Of a stretch of 58,545 nucleotides of DNA, positions 38,021 to 47,938 are shown piece after piece (within the stretch, counting starts at the first letter, position 1; each line of letters opens with the position of its first letter). The notes beneath the pieces were generated by a model. It was not told the DNA's origin and ran no database searches. It saw nothing but the letters and a program-made list of their open reading frames with translations. The translations under genes were made by a program, and so were the position numbers. This DNA comes from an uncultured Bacteroidota bacterium (lineage in GTDB: Bacteria; Bacteroidota; Bacteroidia; Bacteroidales; WCHB1-69): contig CADADB010000016.1 of the NCBI GenBank assembly GCA_902786595.1, positions 1-58,545 of the forward strand, in the 5' to 3' direction.

Positions 38021-40100
38021 AGTGTTCATAGTGGCGGCGGCCGGCTTCCTCCTGGCGGGCCTGGGAGAAGCTGCTGACACGTTTCATATATCCGATAACG
38101 CGGGTAAGGTAATCCACGTTCTTGCTGTGGCATTCAGGGCATTCATGGAGATAGCGCTTGTCGATATGACCACAGTCGTTGCAAACGGTGTTGGGGATAT
38201 TAAAGGTGAAATAGTTGCACCCTTCTTGGGCAGCCACGCGCAGCAGCTGGCGGTATTGCGCTTGCGAGAGGTGTTCCTCAAGGTTGGCATGCAGAGCGGA
38301 ACCACCGGTGAGGTGAGCAATGTAGCGTTTGCCATGCAGACGGAATTTGTCAATCAGATTCAAGGAATCGTCTTCCACGCGGTAGAAGTAGCTGTTGTAG
38401 CAGTCGCGAGGCACTCGGTAACCGTCTTCGCGATCCCATTTCGCGTGCTTGACGCCCACATTTTCAGCAGGAATCATCTCGCAGTTGAAGAGTAACTCTT
38501 TGCTCTTATATTGGTGGTTGTATTTTTCGATCAAACCGAGCACTTGTTCCACAAAGTGCTGGTATTGCGGGTTGTCATCAATGGGGATGCTGAGGAATTC
38601 AGCGGCTTCCACTAACCCATTTACGCCGATGGTGAGGTATTGACGGTTAATGGCGATATAGCCGGCATCGAACAGCGGAAGCATTCCTTTGGATTGCAGG
38701 TATTTGAGGTTCTCGTTGTAGGCAATCTGTACTTTGTGCATCAAATCGATGACCTCGCCGATGAACTGGAATTGCGGGATATTGTTGCGGCATTCGTATT
38801 GGATGCAGCGGTTGATGTTGATGGTAAGTACGCTCTTGGAACCCGTGGAGACACCGCCGGCGCCAAGGGTGTAGCTGAAACCGTTGTCCTGGATTTCGTT
38901 GCGCAGACGGCAGCAGCTGCTCAAAGAGTCGGCATTGTCGCTCACGTATGTGAAGAAGGAGTGGCCGGCAGCGTACATCTCGGCCGTGAAATCGGCGTAT
39001 TCCGTATCAATGATGTCCCCATCTTTGGAAAGCAGAGCCATGGTTTCAACGGGGAAAGTGAGCACGGAGCGTGTGCGCTCTTGGTTAAACCAGCGCATAA
39101 AGCGTTTCTGCAGCCAGCTGAGCGACTCCCAGATGGGTTTGGTGCCGTCGGGGAAGCGGAACTCGCCGAAGAGACTTTCGAAGTAATAGCGGTCGTAATA
39201 AGCTACATTCCAGAATACGGATTGGAAGTTGCGCGCACCGGTGGGCTGGTTGATGGAATAGACTACCTGTTCAAAGCTGTCGGTGATCATTTTGTCGATT
39301 GTGCGCTGGCGCAAGGAGAGATCCACCACCTTGTCGCTGTTCTGATAGTAATCGTCACCGTATTCCTTACGGATGAAATAGTCCATATACATGAGGAATT
39401 CCGGGGTGGCGCAGGCGCCGCTGAGCATGCTGGAGACCATGAAGACCATGTTGATGAAGCCGCCGCAGTAGGATTTGAGATTTGTGGGTGCGGAGGCGTT
39501 GCCGCCGATGCTGCGTGTGCCGTCCAGCAGCCATGGATACATGGTGATGGAGGCGCAGTAGTTGGCGATGCTGGTCTCATCGTTCTTATAGATGAAATGG
39601 TTGTTGAGCAGGTACAAATACTTGTCAGACAATTCCTTGCCGTAAAGGTCTTTGATTTTGTCGCACAGCATCCGGCGGTTCAGGCGGATGAAGTTCGACT
39701 TAGGCAGTTCACCGATAAGGGTGGCGATGTTTTTCTTCTCCACGTTGGCGTTGGCGTCGTACTTACTGCCGGTGGCGGCGTTGGAGGCGTTGCAGTAGTT
39801 GATGAGGAAGTCCAGTTTCTCCTTGACTTCGCGGTCTTCATAATGACGTTGACGGTAGAGGATGTAGGCCTTGGCCACCTCGTAATAGCGTTCGGCCATG
39901 AGAGAAACCTCCACTTGGTTTTGAATCTCCTCCACTGAGATGCCGTCGTGGATTTTCAGGCGGCTCATGACGTTGACGAGCACTTCCTGTGTGGCGAAGC
40001 TGTTCACGGAAAGGAACGCCTTGGCGATGGCGTTTTTGATTTTGTCGGCCGAGAAGGGCTCCCGCTTGCCGTTTCGTTTGATAATGTACAATTGATCCAT
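38010..40100 (-). CDS. nrdD: NrdD, anaerobic (class III) ribonucleoside-triphosphate reductase
   Basis: 696 residues, close to the family norm of about 700. It makes dNTPs from NTPs without oxygen in the cytosol. An N-terminal ATP-cone (about 1-95; IIKRNGKREPFSADKI) should give allosteric control. The catalytic barrel has SNFIRLNRRMLCDKI and SCCRLRNE. The C-terminal zinc site is C-N-D-C and C-P-E-C around GHIDKRYLHE. The glycyl-radical motif is RVIGYM, about 24 residues from the end. A cobalamin riboswitch precedes it. The last codons overlap repeat DNA, so the C-terminal Asn-Gly may be repeat-derived. Confidence 0.96.
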   Translation of the reverse strand: MDQLYIIKRNGKREPFSADKIKNAIAKAFLSVNSFATQEVLVNVMSRLKIHDGISVEEIQNQVEVSLMAERYYEVAKAYILYRQRHYEDREVKEKLDFLINYCNASNAATGSKYDANANVEKKNIATLIGELPKSNFIRLNRRMLCDKIKDLYGKELSDKYLYLLNNHFIYKNDETSIANYCASITMYPWLLDGTRSIGGNASAPTNLKSYCGGFINMVFMVSSMLSGACATPEFLMYMDYFIRKEYGDDYYQNSDKVVDLSLRQRTIDKMITDSFEQVVYSINQPTGARNFQSVFWNVAYYDRYYFESLFGEFRFPDGTKPIWESLSWLQKRFMRWFNQERTRSVLTFPVETMALLSKDGDIIDTEYADFTAEMYAAGHSFFTYVSDNADSLSSCCRLRNEIQDNGFSYTLGAGGVSTGSKSVLTININRCIQYECRNNIPQFQFIGEVIDLMHKVQIAYNENLKYLQSKGMLPLFDAGYIAINRQYLTIGVNGLVEAAEFLSIPIDDNPQYQHFVEQVLGLIEKYNHQYKSKELLFNCEMIPAENVGVKHAKWDREDGYRVPRDCYNSYFYRVEDDSLNLIDKFRLHGKRYIAHLTGGSALHANLEEHLSQAQYRQLLRVAAQEGCNYFTFNIPNTVCNDCGHIDKRYLHECPECHSKNVDYLTRVIGYMKRVSSFSQARQEEAGRRHYEHFNG

Positions 40101-40189
40101 AAAATGGTTAAGGTTTTGGTTGTTAATAAAAACAGCTCAGGGATGACAATGGCCGGTGAATCACCGCTCTCGTTTGCTCTTAGTCCCGA

Positions 40190-40375
40190 AAGCCACGAAT
40201 GCAGGTCGCAGGCAGGTCTTCTGGCTTGTCCCCGCTTTTCTCCGCCTTCCCGACATGATTTTGTCAGTGACTTATTGGAGCTAGCGCAAAATGGAACTCA
40301 CAGCTACGGGTATAGCCGCTGATTCTCACAGCGTTCCCTATTAATCCGTTCAGAACCTGAACCCGTGCAAAAGTA
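40190..40375 (-). promoter_or_regulatory. Cobalamin (B12) riboswitch controlling nrdD(G), with its promoter
   Basis: Read on the minus strand, the order and sequence of conserved blocks fit a cobalamin riboswitch. A -7 box TACTTTTG+C lies at 40375-40368. Then come GGTTCAGGTTC, TTAATAGGGAACGCTGTGAG, the pieces CCCGTAGCTGTGAG, AGTCACTG, GGGAAGGCGG, and the B12 box GCCAGAAGACCTGCC (40225-40211). Between the aptamer and the nrdD ATG (40100) lie about 110 nt with a hairpin CGGTG-ATT-CACCG, which may belong to the expression platform. No clear T-tract terminator is visible there, so translational control is more likely. B12 would be expected to switch the gene off. Confidence 0.92.
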
Positions 40376-40448
40376 ATATTTCCCGCCGATGGTTTTTGGG
40401 TTGCTCAAATTTTTTATAAACAAGGTTATTAACAATCCTGGTTATCAA

Positions 40449-40573
40449 CGGGTTAGAGGGTTGAGTGGTTGGAAGGTTAGAAGATCGGGGGAAGGATCAC
40501 AATAGCATATTATGTAATCTCAAAAACGATACCCCCAAATCATTATCCATTATCCATTATCAATTATACATTA
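40449..40573. repeat. Dispersed composite element, copy B
   Basis: GGTTAGA/GGTTGAG/GGTTGGAA units (40450-40479), a spacer with CATATTATGTAATCTC and ATACCCCCAAAT, then TTATCCA heptamers to 40573. It matches copy A (37950-38020) in order and orientation, with scattered substitutions. It lies between the riboswitch promoter and the aminopeptidase promoter. Confidence 0.65.
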
Positions 40574-40583
40574 AAAAAAGTTG

Positions 40584-40591
40584 TACCTTTG
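40584..40591 (+). promoter_or_regulatory. -7 box of the C1 aminopeptidase gene
   Basis: TACCTTTG followed by CC matches TAnnTTTG, 39 nt before the ATG at 40631. Confidence 0.6.
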
Positions 40592-40630
40592 CCGCCAGTT
40601 TTTGAATGTTTAATAAAAAATAATAAATCA

Positions 40631-42037
40631 ATGAAAAAATTATTCCTTCTCGTGTGTGCGGCGGCTTGTGTGATGGCCGTCCAGGCGCAAAACATCACGA
40701 AAGATGGTGGACTGACCATGCAGCAGATAAGCACGCTGCGTGCTTCCTTTAACGCTGATCCGACCAACAAAGCACTGCGTAACGCTATCAATAGCAATGA
40801 TATCAGCAAGTTAGCAGTGAATTATGACAACAACACCGCTTTTGACGCCCATTTGTCGAATACGGTGCCTTCCAAGGCCATCACCAACCAGGAGTCTTCC
40901 GGCCGTTGCTGGATGTTCACGGGTATGAACGTGCTTCGTAACAAGGCCATCCGTAAACACAACCTGCCCGATGACTTCCAGTTCTCACAGTGCTACACCT
41001 TCTTCTGGGACCAGCTGGAGAAGGCCAACCTTTTCCTGCAGGCGATTCTCGACAACCGCGCCAAGTCCATGGAGGACGAGACCGTGCAGTGGCTTTTCAA
41101 GAACCCGATCGGTGACGGTGGACAGTTTACCGGTGTGGCCAACTTGATGACCAAATATGGTGTGGTGCCGAAAGACGTGATGCCCGAAACCTACAACAGC
41201 AACCACACTTCCCGTATTTCGGAGCTTATCAAGCTGAAATTGCGTGAAGATGGCCTTGTTTTGCGTGAAATGTCCAACAACAAGGGCGTCACCGAGCAGA
41301 AATTGCAGGCCACGAAGATGGCTATGCTGGAGACGATTTACCGTATGCTGGCTTATTCGTTCGGGGAACCCCCGACAGAATTCACCTGGACACAGCGCAA
41401 CGCCAAAGGCGAAGTGGTGAGCACAGAGAAATACACTCCGATGTCTTTCTACAACAAATTCGTGAATGAGGATTTCTCAAAGTATTATATGATCATGAAC
41501 GACCCGACTCGCGACTACTACAAGGTGTATGAGATTGAATATGACCGTCATGTGTATGATGGGCAGAACTGGAAGTTCCTGAACCTGCCGATGAACGAGA
41601 TTGCCGCCATGGCCATCGCCTCCATCAAGGACAGCACGATGATGTATTTCTCCTGCGATGTGGCGAAGTTCCTCGATCGTGACAAAGGTTACATGGACGT
41701 GAACAACTACGATTACGGTTCCTTGTTCGGCACCACTTTCGGGATGGACAAAAAACAGCGTGTCAGCACATACGCCAGCGGCTCATCGCACGCCATGACG
41801 CTTTGCGGTGTGGATCTTGACGCCAACGGCAACCCCACGAAGTGGATGGTGGAGAACAGCTGGGGCAGCAATCGCGGTCACAATGGCTTTCTCATCATGA
41901 CCAACGAATGGTTCAACGAATATATGTTCCGTTTGGTGGTGGAGTCCAAGTACATCCCCGCTGCCACGCTTAAACTTTTCGACCAGAAACCTATCCTATT
42001 ACCTGCTTGGGATCCGTTGTTCGCCCCGGAGGAGTAA
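40631..42037 (+). CDS. pepC: Exported C1-family aminopeptidase (PepC/bleomycin hydrolase-like)
   Basis: 468 residues from the ATG at 40631, chosen because it opens the signal peptide MKKLFLLVCAAACVMAVQAQ. The mature part has the papain-fold catalytic set: Gln and Cys in NQESSGRCWMF, His in GSSHAMTLCGV and Asn in VENSWGSN. The length and the terminal region fit bleomycin-hydrolase-type aminopeptidases, which trim N-terminal residues from peptides. The signal peptide places it in the periplasm or outside, as is common for Bacteroidota members, where it would assist peptide feeding. The gene stands alone with its own promoter. Confidence 0.93.
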   Translation: MKKLFLLVCAAACVMAVQAQNITKDGGLTMQQISTLRASFNADPTNKALRNAINSNDISKLAVNYDNNTAFDAHLSNTVPSKAITNQESSGRCWMFTGMNVLRNKAIRKHNLPDDFQFSQCYTFFWDQLEKANLFLQAILDNRAKSMEDETVQWLFKNPIGDGGQFTGVANLMTKYGVVPKDVMPETYNSNHTSRISELIKLKLREDGLVLREMSNNKGVTEQKLQATKMAMLETIYRMLAYSFGEPPTEFTWTQRNAKGEVVSTEKYTPMSFYNKFVNEDFSKYYMIMNDPTRDYYKVYEIEYDRHVYDGQNWKFLNLPMNEIAAMAIASIKDSTMMYFSCDVAKFLDRDKGYMDVNNYDYGSLFGTTFGMDKKQRVSTYASGSSHAMTLCGVDLDANGNPTKWMVENSWGSNRGHNGFLIMTNEWFNEYMFRLVVESKYIPAATLKLFDQKPILLPAWDPLFAPEE

Positions 42038-42062
42038 TAAATAAAGACTATTTCCTTGAACA

Positions 42063-42076
42063 GCCCCGATAGGGGC
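42063..42076. repeat. Small GC hairpin, possible dispersed-repeat remnant
   Basis: GCCCCGATAGGGGC, a 5-bp stem with a GATA loop, 25 nt after the aminopeptidase stop. The surrounding AGCCCCGATAGGGGCAA is like short palindromic elements seen repeatedly in Bacteroidales intergenic DNA. It may also act as a weak terminator. Confidence 0.4.
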
Positions 42077-42120
42077 AAGAGCTTGGTAGAAAAAATAACG
42101 TTTTAAGAATAATTGACATA

Positions 42121-42540
42121 ATGAGACGATTCCTTTTCATAACGTTAGTAAGTTTATTGGCAATGTGCGGTTATGCGCAGAATGCGGATGACATCTGCGG
42201 TATTTTCTTTTCCAGAGATCCGTTTTCCAAGGAGGGGTCGCAGTGTGAGATTTACAAGGCCGCTGACGGCACGTATGAGGCCAAGGTGATATGGGTGGAG
42301 AACCCGAAAAAGAAACCGCATCTCGGTCTTGTGTTTATGACAAACCTTACGTATAACGCCAAGGAGAACGAATATCAGGGCGGAAAGTTGAAATACCCCG
42401 GCAAGTCGGGTACGTACAAAACGTTTATCCGTCTGGTGAACGATGGGAAAACCTTGAAGATGCGCGGCTACCTCGGCATTTCGTTGTTCGGCATGACCGT
42501 TGATTGGACCCGAGAGTCGAAAGTCCGGGAACAAAAGTAA
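42121..42540 (+). CDS. DUF2147 family secreted protein
   Basis: 139 residues with signal peptide MRRFLFITLVSLLAMCGYAQ. The mature part fits DUF2147: DICGIFFSRDP, CEIYKAADGTYEAKVIWVEN, a YQGGKLKYPGKSGTY-type central block and TLKMRGYLGISLFGMTVDW. The family is small, beta-rich and periplasmic, with no defined biochemical role. A bidirectional terminator follows directly and separates it from enolase. Confidence 0.88.
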   Translation: MRRFLFITLVSLLAMCGYAQNADDICGIFFSRDPFSKEGSQCEIYKAADGTYEAKVIWVENPKKKPHLGLVFMTNLTYNAKENEYQGGKLKYPGKSGTYKTFIRLVNDGKTLKMRGYLGISLFGMTVDWTRESKVREQK

Positions 42541-42573
42541 AAAAAAAACGCGGCAACTGCCGCGTTTTTTTTT
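42541..42573. terminator. Bidirectional terminator between DUF2147 gene and eno
   Basis: A-run, then ACGCGGCA, an AC loop, TGCCGCGT and a T-run: a symmetric hairpin with poly-A and poly-T flanks serving both convergent genes. Confidence 0.9.
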
Positions 42574-42574
42574 G

Positions 42575-43876
<1,302 letters not shown>

Positions 43877-43903
43877 TTATTCTTGATTATTTATTAAAGG
43901 ATG

Positions 43904-43911
43904 CAAAGGTA
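43904..43911 (-). promoter_or_regulatory. -7 box of eno
   Basis: On the minus strand TACCTTTG followed by C, 40 nt before the eno start codon. Confidence 0.65.
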
Positions 43912-43953
43912 CATAAATTTCAAATACACACAGACGAATGAAATGACCGCTGT

Positions 43954-43977
43954 AGAGACGTTTCATGAAACGTCTCT
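43954..43977. repeat. 24-bp perfect palindrome overlapping the ligase-like gene's stop codon
   Basis: AGAGACGTTTCA and TGAAACGTCTCT, self-complementary with no spacer. It supplies the last residues (Arg-Asp-Val-Ser) and the TGA stop of the O-antigen ligase-like gene. Its form, AGAGACG...CGTCTCT, resembles palindromes dispersed through many bacterial genomes. Confidence 0.75.
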
Positions 43978-45498
43978 GCTATTGCTAAACAACAGCAGTG
44001 GCACAAAAATCGTGAACATCATGCGACCGGTTTGGGCATTCAGGGTGTCTTCAACCAACATGGAGAGTACTAATAGCATGATGAGGGCAATATAGACAAA
44101 AGAGATTCGTTTTTTCATCTCCACAAATGGATAAACGAGCAAAAAGCAGAAATAGAGGAGCGGGATGATGCCGGACGCCATCCAGAAAGTGAGAAACTGG
44201 TTGTGGCTGCCTCGGTTTTTCTTCTTGTCTGCGATAGGGGAGTGTTGGAGCTCCAATTGTCTGTCTAAGGCGGCGCGTTGCTGCCCGATACCGACTCCGA
44301 GGAACCAGTGTTCACGGATAATCTGCCATGACGCTTGCCATAATTCAATGCGCTCCAACATGGACGATTCGTTGATGACACCGTGTTTCTCGTATAGTGT
44401 CAGCCCGAAGTAGGTTTCGTAGAGTGCCCTACGTAGAGAGCCCTTATGGGTGTAATAGATGTTAGCGGTCTTATGTTCGATGTTGCGGATGTCATTGTCG
44501 CTGAGACTCATCACCGCGGCGGAATCTTTGCGTAGTCCGAGCGAGTTGAGGTAGCGGATCAACGTGGCGGCCGTCAATTCGTCGTACAACTTGTCGGAGC
44601 GCATTTCCCAAGCGGTCTGCAATTCCTCTTTGCAGACGTAATACCCTATGTAGTGGCCGTTTTCCACCATGGGATTCTCTTCAAAAGTATAGGGATTGCC
44701 AGAGGCGGTCAAAGCGGTGCGGTCGGGCTCAGAATCCTTAACATGGAAGTAGTCGTAGGTAATATACAATGCATAGACAATGGCAGCTGTAAGCAACAGT
44801 CCCATAAGTCCCCCTGATGCCCATTTTGTTTTTGTATTCTTCTGGTTCTCAATAAGATGTATCACATAGCATAGGGCAATCACCATCAATATGAAAATTC
44901 CGGATAGGGTCTGGGCGTAGAGGAGGTATAAAATAACTAATATGCTAATTGCGAGATAGATATAACGAAGCGGAGTTTTATTGTTCAAGGGATGGAGCAG
45001 AAGGTGGAAACAAAAGACAACGGTAAGTACTATGCAGAGACTGAAGCGGATATGGTCAATAAAGCGTGACATCTCCCGGATGTTGTCGAGCGTGTGGGTC
45101 TGTGCATAACCGAAGTTCCAGCAGCAGCCGAACAGAGTGGCAAGAATAAAGGAGATATAAACATAGTGTAATTCTTTGTCTTTTAGAGGTTTGCTGGATA
45201 TGACAACTAAAGGGGCGAGCAGGAACGGAAGTTTGGAGAGCATCTCTTTTCCGGCGGCACCCCAGTCGGTGACGCGAATGAGTCCGATGGCATAGACGAG
45301 GTAGAAGGCGGCAAACCAAAGACCTTGGCGGTTTTTGCGGAATCGTATCCGCTTCTCGCCCCAGTTCCATTCGGCAATCCAGTTGAGGAACAGCAGGAAA
45401 CAAGCCAGACCCATGACGAAATGCGACAACGGCATCGCCACGGCCAATGCGATGATTCCGAGCAAGTAGAAGGTGTGGTGAAAGCGCTTTCGGCTCAT
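43963..45498 (-). CDS. O-antigen ligase/polymerase-like (Wzy_C) membrane protein
   Basis: 511 residues, hydrophobic, with about ten predicted membrane segments. A large extracytoplasmic loop lies at about 265-400. The Wzy_C signature is present: WFLGVGIGQ, then RGSHNQFLTFWMASGIIPLL, with the SHNxFL block near the end of the loop. Family members transfer or polymerise O-antigen or related glycans on lipid carriers at the periplasmic face. In T9SS bacteria such an enzyme could build the LPS to which cargo is attached, but that link is inference. It begins 2 nt after the S41 protease gene. A palindrome forms its 3' end, so the final residues may be recent. Confidence 0.85.
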   Translation of the reverse strand: MSRKRFHHTFYLLGIIALAVAMPLSHFVMGLACFLLFLNWIAEWNWGEKRIRFRKNRQGLWFAAFYLVYAIGLIRVTDWGAAGKEMLSKLPFLLAPLVVISSKPLKDKELHYVYISFILATLFGCCWNFGYAQTHTLDNIREMSRFIDHIRFSLCIVLTVVFCFHLLLHPLNNKTPLRYIYLAISILVILYLLYAQTLSGIFILMVIALCYVIHLIENQKNTKTKWASGGLMGLLLTAAIVYALYITYDYFHVKDSEPDRTALTASGNPYTFEENPMVENGHYIGYYVCKEELQTAWEMRSDKLYDELTAATLIRYLNSLGLRKDSAAVMSLSDNDIRNIEHKTANIYYTHKGSLRRALYETYFGLTLYEKHGVINESSMLERIELWQASWQIIREHWFLGVGIGQQRAALDRQLELQHSPIADKKKNRGSHNQFLTFWMASGIIPLLYFCFLLVYPFVEMKKRISFVYIALIMLLVLSMLVEDTLNAQTGRMMFTIFVPLLLFSNSRDVS

Positions 45499-45500
45499 GT

Positions 45501-47144
45501 CTATTTTTTCGGGGAGAGAATTGATTTGTAGCGGCTTGGATTGAGCAGCACCGACTTGGCGGTCTCAATGTAGCTGTCGTGGTGTAAGCTGTTGATGAGT
45601 TTTCCTGTGCTGTAATAGTAGCGTGACACGATTTCCTGCGTCAGGACGCGGGCAATATCAGATTTGTAGGTGGTCAACTCTTGTGTTTTGAGGTTCCCCA
45701 GCTGTGTTTTCAGCTGATTGTAAGCATTCTGGATGCCAGAGAACGACTTTTCTTCTTCCGCAGCGCTCTTCAGCTCCTCCAGCTTTTTCTCTAAAGCGGT
45801 GGTGTATGTGTATTTGTTCGTTTTGAGATACTGCAGGAATTCGTTGTATAGAGCGTCGTCAACAAAGAATTTGTCAGCTTCGGGGATGGTTTCGTGCTTG
45901 GCGCGGTAGTCGTTGGCAAAGTCGAAGATGGCCTGTTCCTCAATGAGCGCGGACAGCACTTCGGGAACCCGTTCTTCAGGGACGGCTACATCGGGCTCCA
46001 CTCCGCCTTTGTCATAGACGGTCCGACCGTTTTTTGTCTTGTAAGCAACAGCCAGTGAGTCGGGGATTTTGTAGCCACCTTTAGTGGTATCGCGGTCAAA
46101 GTATTCGATGTTTTGCACGCAGCGGCCGCTGGGAATGTAGTATTTCGACACCGTAATCTTCATGCTGGTGTTATAATCCATGGAATAGACTTTCTGCACC
46201 AGCCCCTTGCCGAAGGATTTGTGCCCTACAATAACAGCGCGGTCGAGGTCTTGAAGCGTGCCGGAGACAATTTCAGAGGCGGAGGCGCTGTGCTCGTTCA
46301 CCAAGACCACGATGGGAATGTCCGCGTCAACGGCCACGTTTCTCGTTTTATAGATGTTGTTCATCTCGGCAATCTTCCCTTTCGTCTCCACCACGGTGAC
46401 ATCCTTCCCTACAAAGAGGTCAATAATGTTAACAGCTTCCCCTAACAAGCCACCGCCGTTGTCACGCAAATCAATGATCAGGTATTCCATACCCTCATCT
46501 TTGAGCTTATTGAAAGCTTCATACACTTCACTGCCGGCTTTTTCGAGGAACTGGTTGAGCTTGATATAGCCCACCTTGTCGCCGATAATGCCAGAGTACG
46601 GGATGTTGGGTAGTTTCACCTTTTCCCGTTTTACCTTGAAAGTCAGATTTTTGCCATCAGTAGGGCGGAAGACTTCCACGGAGTAGGTGGTGTTCGGTTG
46701 TCCGCTCATGGCTATGTTGACGGCCTCGATACCGCGGTTCTCCGACGACTGCCCATTGACGCTTAGGATACGGTCTCCCACGCGCAGACCCGCTTTCGCA
46801 GATGGACCGTCCTCTACCATCTCCGTGATTACTAACTGTTTGCCGATCTCTTTCAAGGTGATATCGACATCGCCGGACTCGCTGGTGTTCCTCATGCGAT
46901 AGCTCTCAATCTCTGATTCGGGGTAATAAACCGTATAGGGATCCAGACTTTTGAGCATGGCTTTGATGGCGGTTTGGGTGAGCTCGCCGGGTGAGATTTC
47001 GTCGGCGTATTTGTCGTTCAGCTCATTGAGCACGCTGATAAAAATGTCAACATTCTTGACAATTTCAAAGTCGTTTTGGGCGGTGACTTTTGAAACCAGC
47101 CCTGAAAACACTATACAAAGGATAGGTATAATCGTTTTTTTCAT
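45501..47144 (-). CDS. S41-family C-terminal processing peptidase (CtpA-like)
   Basis: 547 residues with signal peptide MKKTIIPILCIVFSGLVSKVTA. Order: N-terminal helical part (about 25-85), PDZ domain (about 90-170; SAKAGLRVGDRILSVNGQSS), S41 protease core (about 190-370; YLIIDLRDNGGGLLGEAV, catalytic Ser in HSASASEIVSG, Lys in GHKSFGKGLVQ), and a charged helical C-terminal region. It is a periplasmic serine protease that cuts near protein C-termini. It sits between an outer-membrane protein gene and an O-antigen ligase-like gene in a tight minus-strand operon. Confidence 0.95.
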   Translation of the reverse strand: MKKTIIPILCIVFSGLVSKVTAQNDFEIVKNVDIFISVLNELNDKYADEISPGELTQTAIKAMLKSLDPYTVYYPESEIESYRMRNTSESGDVDITLKEIGKQLVITEMVEDGPSAKAGLRVGDRILSVNGQSSENRGIEAVNIAMSGQPNTTYSVEVFRPTDGKNLTFKVKREKVKLPNIPYSGIIGDKVGYIKLNQFLEKAGSEVYEAFNKLKDEGMEYLIIDLRDNGGGLLGEAVNIIDLFVGKDVTVVETKGKIAEMNNIYKTRNVAVDADIPIVVLVNEHSASASEIVSGTLQDLDRAVIVGHKSFGKGLVQKVYSMDYNTSMKITVSKYYIPSGRCVQNIEYFDRDTTKGGYKIPDSLAVAYKTKNGRTVYDKGGVEPDVAVPEERVPEVLSALIEEQAIFDFANDYRAKHETIPEADKFFVDDALYNEFLQYLKTNKYTYTTALEKKLEELKSAAEEEKSFSGIQNAYNQLKTQLGNLKTQELTTYKSDIARVLTQEIVSRYYYSTGKLINSLHHDSYIETAKSVLLNPSRYKSILSPKK

Positions 47145-47158
47145 AATTCTGTGTGATA

Positions 47159-47926
47159 TTAACCGTGTAACCCTTTCCTTTTTCCAAAATTGAATGCTAA
47201 ATAGCCGGTAAGGTAGAATTTTTTGGCGGGATTAAAGGCCATCTGCTGGATGAAGGGAAACACCATTTGAATCTGCACCCCTACTTCAAGGGATAGCAGT
47301 TTGTAATCTTTTTTGGAGAAGTCGAAGTTTAAGCCGGTTTTGGCATAGAAGCCGGGTCTCACAATGGTTTCCGAGATGCCGGTGAACAGGCGTGTGCCAC
47401 CCAGTATGTTGTTAAGGTTGTGCTTCTCCGGATCGTAGCGCACAATCTCGGAAAATCCCGTGTTGTAGTTGAGTACTTCTATATAGCAGGGGATGCCGAT
47501 TCCAAGGGCGGGACCTGCCGAAAGGGTATAACTCACCTGCACACCACCCCAATAAGGTTTCAGGTGAAGGGCGCGTTGGTAACCATAGCCCCCCTGAAGG
47601 AAAAACAGCGTGTAGAGTTGCCCATAACGGATGGGACGCACATTCTCGTAAAACGCGTTAATTGACCGTACCGACTTGGGGTGCTTGTTGGTCATCAACT
47701 GCACCTCCCAGAAGTGCTTGTTGTAGAGGTCTGGGGTGCGCCCGTGCTGGAATCCGATTCCGAAACCGGCAGTGTGCGCGAAAATCTGGAAGTTCCACTC
47801 CTTGGTGGTCACATCGTGGTGATAATCCCCGACGTTTTGGGCGACGGATAACACAAAAGCACCCGCTAGCAGGAATGTTAGCAGGAACTTTTGAATAGTG
47901 ATTCGTCCGACTTCCATTTTGCGCAT
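47159..47926 (-). CDS. Outer-membrane beta-barrel-like protein of unknown function
   Basis: 255 residues from the ATG at 47926, with 47917 as an alternative. The signal peptide runs to VLSVAQ. The mature part alternates polar and hydrophobic residues with many aromatic and Gly residues (FGIGFQHGRTPDLY, FFLQGGYGYQRAL, VQVSYTLSAGPALGIGI) and ends in strand-like GYLAFNFGKRKG, as in small outer-membrane barrels. No family name was recognised. It lies 14 nt upstream of the S41 protease gene and 12 nt after the small lipoprotein gene. Confidence 0.78.
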   Translation of the reverse strand: MRKMEVGRITIQKFLLTFLLAGAFVLSVAQNVGDYHHDVTTKEWNFQIFAHTAGFGIGFQHGRTPDLYNKHFWEVQLMTNKHPKSVRSINAFYENVRPIRYGQLYTLFFLQGGYGYQRALHLKPYWGGVQVSYTLSAGPALGIGIPCYIEVLNYNTGFSEIVRYDPEKHNLNNILGGTRLFTGISETIVRPGFYAKTGLNFDFSKKDYKLLSLEVGVQIQMVFPFIQQMAFNPAKKFYLTGYLAFNFGKRKGLHG

Positions 47927-47938
47927 GGAAATCAATGG

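Noticed and set aside
38640-39938. 432-codon open frame antisense to nrdD
   Set aside because: It lies wholly within nrdD, has repetitive Val/Ala/Gly composition and no family signature; a shadow frame.
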